Shown piece after piece: positions 34,096-37,371 of a DNA stretch of 37,371 bases. A program made the position numbers and the translations under genes. Origin of the DNA: Acidimicrobiales bacterium (GTDB lineage: Bacteria; Actinomycetota; Acidimicrobiia; Acidimicrobiales; RAAP-2). Position 1 is the stretch's first letter. Every line of letters starts with the position of its first letter. The notes under the pieces were generated by a model, which was not told the origin of the DNA, did not search any database, and saw only the letters and a list, made by a program, of their open reading frames with translations. The stretch spans positions 1-37,371 of the forward strand of contig JADMIJ010000040.1 in NCBI GenBank assembly GCA_015478655.1, written 5' to 3'.

Positions 34096-34679
34096 CGGAG
34101 GTCCCCTGATTCTGACAATCGATCGCTTCCGGTCTCCGCCATGAGAGCCGGATGTTCGCCCAGCAGTCGTCGGCCTTCGTGGAGACGGGACTTCACGGTG
34201 CCCACCCGTCGACCTATGGCCGTGGCAATCTCCCGCTCGCTCAAGTCGGCGTAGTAGCGCAGGACGACGACGACCCTCAGATGCAGCGGCAGGTCCTGCA
34301 GGGCGCGGGCCACGTCCTGTGACCGCGCCACGCGGCCCGGCAGGTCCTCGATCGATGACACGCCTTCGAGGTGGTCGCCGTCCGCCCGCCGGTCCCGGTG
34401 AGGAATCTCGTCGCGCAACTTCGAATTGCAGGTGTTGACGACGACCCGGTACAGCCAGGGCTTCACGTCAGCCCCGGTGGCGAGCGAGGCGCGGAACCGC
34501 CAGGCCCGGAGATAGGCCTCCTCGACGGCCTCCTCGGCGTCCGAGCGATTGCCGAGGATCAGACACGCGGTGCGAAAGGAGCGGGCATAGCCCTCCTTCA
34601 ACCAGCCCTCAAGCTCTTCCACATCCTCGTGACTGCGCACTCGCCCGATCCTCGTCCTCACCGGATCCTCGTCCCTCAT
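34092..34679 (-). CDS. ECF sigma factor
   Basis: 195-residue RNA polymerase sigma factor of the extracytoplasmic-function type. Region 2 reads FRTACLILGNRSDAEEAVEEAYLRAWRFRASL then VKPWLYRVVVNTCNSKLRDE; region 4 reads ALQDLPLHLRVVVVLRYYADLSEREIATAIGRRVGTVKSRLHEGRRLL, with no extra C-terminal domain. An upstream GAACC-N16-CGTCT motif is a typical ECF promoter, so it probably activates its own transcription. It is coupled by a four-base overlap to the DUF4349 membrane protein, the presumed regulator. ATG 34679 is the only sensible start. Confidence 0.95.
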   Translation of the reverse strand: MRDEDPVRTRIGRVRSHEDVEELEGWLKEGYARSFRTACLILGNRSDAEEAVEEAYLRAWRFRASLATGADVKPWLYRVVVNTCNSKLRDEIPHRDRRADGDHLEGVSSIEDLPGRVARSQDVARALQDLPLHLRVVVVLRYYADLSEREIATAIGRRVGTVKSRLHEGRRLLGEHPALMAETGSDRLSESGDLR

Positions 34680-34711
34680 TCATTCGGCAACCAAGCGGAC
34701 CCACTTGATAC

Positions 34712-34737
34712 AGACGCTGTGGCGATCGAAAAGGTTC
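34712..34737 (-). promoter_or_regulatory. Predicted ECF-sigma autoregulatory promoter
   Basis: On the minus strand GAACC (34733-34737) and CGTCT (34712-34716) are separated by exactly 16 bases, the classical AAC...CGTC ECF promoter geometry. Transcription would start about 25 bases upstream of ATG 34679. Confidence 0.6.
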
Positions 34738-34915
34738 GCGGAGATTTCCGGTCACGCCTGGCACGCCCACGACACGGGCCGGCGCAGCCTGAGGCACCAC
34801 TGAATGTGCCGATCAAGCTTCTGAGCGCGCGAATCTGGGACGGGTTGGGCCATTGCCGAAAGAATGACCCCGTGGGACTGCGTGACGGGCCAGCGGGGTG
34901 AGACGCCCCGGAGCG

Positions 34916-35293
34916 ATGCAACGCTGGAGTGCTGAGGCGCGGCCGTTCCTCACTGCTCTGATCGGGGCTGAGGACGAGCTCATCTCGAGATCCGAACGAC
35001 CCGCCGTCGTGGTGCGGGCACTGTGTGACCAGCTCGACACGGCCGTCGTGCACGCGCGGACCTGGCACGTGAACCACCGCTGCCCCGATGCCAAGCTCGG
35101 CGTGTACTTCAATGAGCTGATCTCGGCGTCGCAGGGCATGTCGGCCATCATGCAATTGGTGGCCATGGAGGCGCCGGGTGGAGGATGGATCGAGAACCGC
35201 GAGGTGGCTGACAAGGTCGGCGCCAACCTCATGGACCGCATCGCCCAGGCGACGAGGGCCCGGCGATACCTACGGGAGTGGCAGTATCGGTGA
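34916..35293 (+). CDS. Soluble alpha-helical protein of unknown function
   Basis: Unrecognised 125-residue protein, probably all helical: QRWSAEARPFLTALIGAEDELISRSERPAVVVRALCDQLDTAV, then AKLGVYFNELISASQGMSAIMQLV, and a final helix ending in ARRYLREWQYR. There are two cysteines, no signal and no membrane helix. ATG 34916 has CCGGAGCG upstream. It is divergent from the ECF sigma gene with 236 bases between, and may share that control region. The frame has normal third-position GC bias, supporting coding. No function is claimed. Confidence 0.6.
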   Translation: MQRWSAEARPFLTALIGAEDELISRSERPAVVVRALCDQLDTAVVHARTWHVNHRCPDAKLGVYFNELISASQGMSAIMQLVAMEAPGGGWIENREVADKVGANLMDRIAQATRARRYLREWQYR

Positions 35294-35540
35294 GGCGGAC
35301 AGCTGAGGAGTCCAGGCTCGCTGCGTGGGACAATGCGCCCGTTGGGCAAGGCTGCCGGTTTCGGCCTAGATTTGCCATGGCCACGAGCCGCACGTTGGAA
35401 TGTCGGGATATCTGTCGAGGTGGCACGAGGGCAATCGGCTTTTCACCGAAGGGATAGGGCCGTGACGGTTGGCCCACCAGCGGCAAGGATCGACCAACGC
35501 CGAACAGGAAGCGTCCGCTAGGACCATCAAGGGGGTCGGA

Positions 35541-35666
35541 ATGCTGAAGGACTGGATACAGGCCCTCAACAGCATGCTGAAGAACTGGATGAAGGTCCTC
35601 AACAGCAAGGGCTGGACAAAGGCCCTCACCGGCGTGGTGAAGGACTGGATAGGGGCCCTCAAGAAG
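35541..35666 (+). repeat. Four tandem ~33-bp units encoding an amphipathic 11-mer
   Basis: Units at 35541-35573, 35574-35606, 35607-35633 (27 bp, lacking the first two codons) and 35634-35666, each with the core AAGGACTGGAT-like sequence followed by a GCCCTC-like Leu codon. Differences keep the reading frame and the hydrophobic pattern. Confidence 0.8.
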
Positions 35667-36116
35667 GGACTGGCATGGTCGGCCGGCAACTCCCCGCTAC
35701 CCGATCGACGCTCGAAGGTGATGCTCGCAGGCACGCTGGCGTTCGTAGCCGTTCTCCTGTTCGGTCTGGTGGTGTTTGGCAGCTCGACCAAGACGGCCCC
35801 TCGCCGCGCCGCACCCGGGCTCAGCTATGGCGTGGGTTTGTCGCCCCTGACCACGACCACGACCACGACTGCACCGCTCTCGTCGGCTCCCGCGGCCGCT
35901 GCCGCCGCGGCCAAGACTGCCGGAAAGACCGCTGCCAAGTCCCGAGTTGCCCACCATCGCCAAGCGGCACGACGTGCCGCGGCAGCGCTGACGGCGACCC
36001 ACTGGTACACGGTAAGGACCACGACCTTTACCCGGGGAACCGGCCGGAAGCACCTACACCACCGTCCAGCAACCCATTCACATCGGACAGCACGGATCTC
36101 ACTCGGCGGGGGTTGA
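35541..36116 (+). CDS. Membrane protein with N-terminal 11-residue amphipathic repeats
   Basis: Unrecognised 191-residue protein. Residues 1-42 consist of four imperfect copies of an 11-residue unit (MLKDWIQALNS, MLKNWMKVLNS, a nine-residue copy KGWTKALTG, VVKDWIGALKK). Each places Trp, Ile/Met and Leu on one helix face with Lys on the other, so the segment should lie on the inner membrane surface. DRRSK then precedes a membrane helix at about 61-80. The remainder is low complexity: seven consecutive Thr, an Ala run, and a very basic His/Arg/Lys-rich tail. ATG 35541 has AAGGGGG upstream. The low complexity makes homology hard to judge; translation is well supported by the ribosome site and repeat periodicity. 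Confidence 0.65.
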   Translation: MLKDWIQALNSMLKNWMKVLNSKGWTKALTGVVKDWIGALKKGLAWSAGNSPLPDRRSKVMLAGTLAFVAVLLFGLVVFGSSTKTAPRRAAPGLSYGVGLSPLTTTTTTTAPLSSAPAAAAAAAKTAGKTAAKSRVAHHRQAARRAAAALTATHWYTVRTTTFTRGTGRKHLHHRPATHSHRTARISLGGG

Positions 36117-36154
36117 CCCAGCGCCACAATGGTGTCGATCTGATCGGTCACCCG

Positions 36155-36160
36155 TAAGAT
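36155..36160 (+). promoter_or_regulatory. -10 box TAAGAT for the SRAP gene (leaderless)
   Basis: TAAGAT, six-base spacer, ATG 36167. Leaderless start confirmed by the obligatory Met-Cys N-terminus of the protein. Confidence 0.65.
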
Positions 36161-36166
36161 CGGGTC

Positions 36167-36850
36167 ATGTGCGGCCGAATCGCCCTCTACTCGGAACCTG
36201 ATCGCATCGCACGGATTCTCGATGCTCAGCTGGCGCTCGATGGGAGCGATTGGCAGCCGTCATGGAACGTGGCCCCTACCGACGCCGTTCTCGGCGTCTC
36301 GGAGCACTCCGACGGCACCCGGTTCCTCCGGGCCTACCGGTGGGGGCTCGTGCCGATCTGGGCCAAGGAACCGGCCGCGCTCAAGACGACGTTCAATGCC
36401 AGGGCGGAGTCCGTGGCCACGAAGTCCACCTTCAGCGCCGCATTCCAGCGCGGTCGGATACTGGTGCCCGTCGACGCCTTCTACGAGTGGAAGTCCGAGG
36501 GGAAGGTGAAGACCCCGAACCTGTTCACCCGTGCAGACGGCCAGCCAATTGTCTTCGCCGGGCTGCGCGACCGTTGGAAGTGCGCCGACGGCTCCTTCAT
36601 GCATTCGGCCACGATCATCACCACCGGTGCCGGACCGGACATGGACGGAATCCACACCCGAATGCCCGTCGTGCTGGAGCCGGACACCTGGGAACATTGG
36701 CTCGATTCGGCCGTCGTGGATCGCGACGAGCTGGAGTCGGTACTGCGGCCTGCCCCGGCCGGGACCCTCGTGCATCACGAAGTCGGTCGTGGTGTCGGAA
36801 ACGTCCGAAACGACGGTCCGGAGCTGATCGGGGCCGTGAACTCGCTGTAG
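36167..36850 (+). CDS. SRAP-domain protein (HMCES/YedK), abasic-site crosslink factor
   Basis: 227-residue SOS-response-associated protein that shields abasic sites in single-stranded DNA through a thiazolidine link to its N-terminal cysteine. Cys2 follows the initiator Met (MCGRIALY), and the other catalytic residues are present: Asn77 in TTFNARAES, Glu107 in DAFYEWK and His163 in GIHTRMPV. Length is normal. The start is unambiguous because Cys2 must be exposed after Met removal, and TAAGAT six bases upstream gives a leaderless mRNA. No LexA box was recognised in the short upstream region. Confidence 0.96.
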   Translation: MCGRIALYSEPDRIARILDAQLALDGSDWQPSWNVAPTDAVLGVSEHSDGTRFLRAYRWGLVPIWAKEPAALKTTFNARAESVATKSTFSAAFQRGRILVPVDAFYEWKSEGKVKTPNLFTRADGQPIVFAGLRDRWKCADGSFMHSATIITTGAGPDMDGIHTRMPVVLEPDTWEHWLDSAVVDRDELESVLRPAPAGTLVHHEVGRGVGNVRNDGPELIGAVNSL

Positions 36851-36981
36851 GCGTGAGACCGATGGCCGCGCACGTCGTTCAGGGCAGCAGTGTTTGAAGC
36901 GGGAGTGAACCAATTGTGATGCGAGGGTGAACTCGCGAGCACGCAGAGCGTTGCACCGGTCTTTGTGTCACAGCGAACAGC

Positions 36982-36987
36982 TACAGT
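36982..36987 (+). promoter_or_regulatory. -10 box TACAGT for the small broken gene
   Basis: TACAGT, seven-base spacer CACGCGT, ATG 36995. Identical hexamer to the one before the cupin gene. Confidence 0.5.
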
Positions 36988-36994
36988 CACGCGT

Positions 36995-37295
36995 ATGGCA
37001 GGGGAACCAAGGGGGACTGCACAGCTCCGCGTGATGTGCGAATCGGGATGGGATCACTACGAACCTTCGGTTCTACGGGTCGGACGAATTCGTTGTTCCC
37101 TGCTGGTGGATCGGTATCTTCGACGCGGCAGGCGACCTGCGGGCAACCGGGGTGCTGCAAGGGATGGATCGCACACCTGATGATGTTCTGCGTTGGCTCA
37201 AGCCAATCGCGGGCGCCGACGTGGCCGGAAGGTTGGTGGGGTTCGCCATGGAAGCAGCGCGGGAAGGGCGGCGCGGGCGCCGTCAATCGGCGTGA
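36995..37295 (+). pseudogene. Small gene interrupted by a frameshift, function unknown
   Basis: The frame from ATG 36995 reads MAGEPRGTAQLRVMCESGWDHYEPS and then turns into Arg-rich noise. From about 37071, the frame shifted by +1 reads FYGSDEFVVPCWWIGIFDAAGDL and continues with RTPDDVLRWLKPIAG to TGA at 37293-37295, with protein-like composition but no start codon of its own. Joined across about 37070 they would make a roughly 99-residue protein. A promoter box of the local type sits in front of the ATG. It is either a recent pseudogene, a sequencing error, or a programmed shift; I do not recognise the family. Confidence 0.55.
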
Positions 37296-37334
37296 AGGGG
37301 CGCCGCCACTCGGCGCCAGACCGGGATTACTGAG

Positions 37335-37371
37335 ATGATGGGCACACGGCACCCCCAGAAACAGGATCTGA
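37335..37371 (+). CDS. Possible 5' end of a gene leaving the window
   Basis: ATG 37335 opens a frame MMGTRHPQKQDL that runs off the end. Only 12 codons are visible, too few for assignment. The MMG start is loosely reminiscent of some transposase N-termini, which would need the neighbouring sequence to test. Confidence 0.2.
   Translation, partial: MMGTRHPQKQDL

Noticed and set aside
35377-35457. 26-codon frame (MATSRTLECRDIC...) behind a TAGATT box at 35367
   Set aside because: Spacer to the ATG is only four bases and the peptide is unremarkable; the box might instead serve the gene at 35541, but support is too weak.

Overview
The window is high-GC (roughly two thirds G+C), densely coding bacterial DNA with no rRNA, tRNA, CRISPR array or complete mobile element that I could find. 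The gene set points to a free-living actinobacterium: two predicted F420-type enzyme families (LLM and PPOX folds), mycobacterial-style acyl-CoA dehydrogenases, a predicted pH-sensing adenylate cyclase like Rv1264, a furA-katG arrangement, many GTG starts, and leaderless starts behind a TANNNT -10 box. A class-level guess of Acidimicrobiia or a relative is inference from overall flavour only.

Layout. 1-3.5 kb: a small acidic protein, then catalase-peroxidase katG on the minus strand with a decayed furA remnant immediately upstream. 3.5-7.8 kb: an anchored exported protein and a minus-strand run of acyl-CoA dehydrogenase, thioesterase and LLM oxidoreductase. 7.8-14.1 kb: pdxH diverging from a class-V PLP enzyme, then monoamine oxidase overlapping a secernin-like Ntn hydrolase, a PPOX protein, tag and a cupin. 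14.2-18.6 kb: YjbQ, an FMN reductase, a Tat lipoprotein phosphoesterase, an aldo/keto reductase and an unknown protein. 18.8-24.1 kb: a MarR regulator diverging from a four-gene catabolic-looking operon (His-for-Lys DegT-fold enzyme, amidohydrolase, SDR, acyl-CoA dehydrogenase). 24.1-28.5 kb: two further SDRs, an SRPBCC protein, a beta-lactamase-fold hydrolase, a DinB protein and an 82-residue four-cysteine protein resembling HiPIP or BssB. 28.7-31.7 kb: a Tat-exported mini-protein, a DUF4331 protein, a 112-residue companion and a CTP-synthase-like amidotransferase. 31.7-34.7 kb: adenylate cyclase, then an ECF sigma factor translationally coupled to a two-TM DUF4349 protein, with a recognisable ECF-type promoter in front. 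34.9-37.4 kb: an unknown protein, a membrane protein built on an 11-residue amphipathic repeat, an SRAP (HMCES/YedK) DNA-crosslink protein, and a small gene broken by a frameshift.

Most genes look like lipid or xenobiotic oxidation, redox and cofactor housekeeping. The observations most worth following are: (i) the DegT/ColD-like enzyme with His in place of the catalytic Lys, coupled to an amidohydrolase rather than to sugar genes; (ii) the orphan HiPIP/BssB-like protein; (iii) the Tat mini-protein/DUF4331/112-aa/amidotransferase locus; (iv) the wrecked furA in front of an intact katG; (v) the sigma-DUF4349 pair with its promoter; (vi) the recurring leaderless promoter signature, which fixes many start codons. 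All functional assignments come from motif reading; no database search was run.
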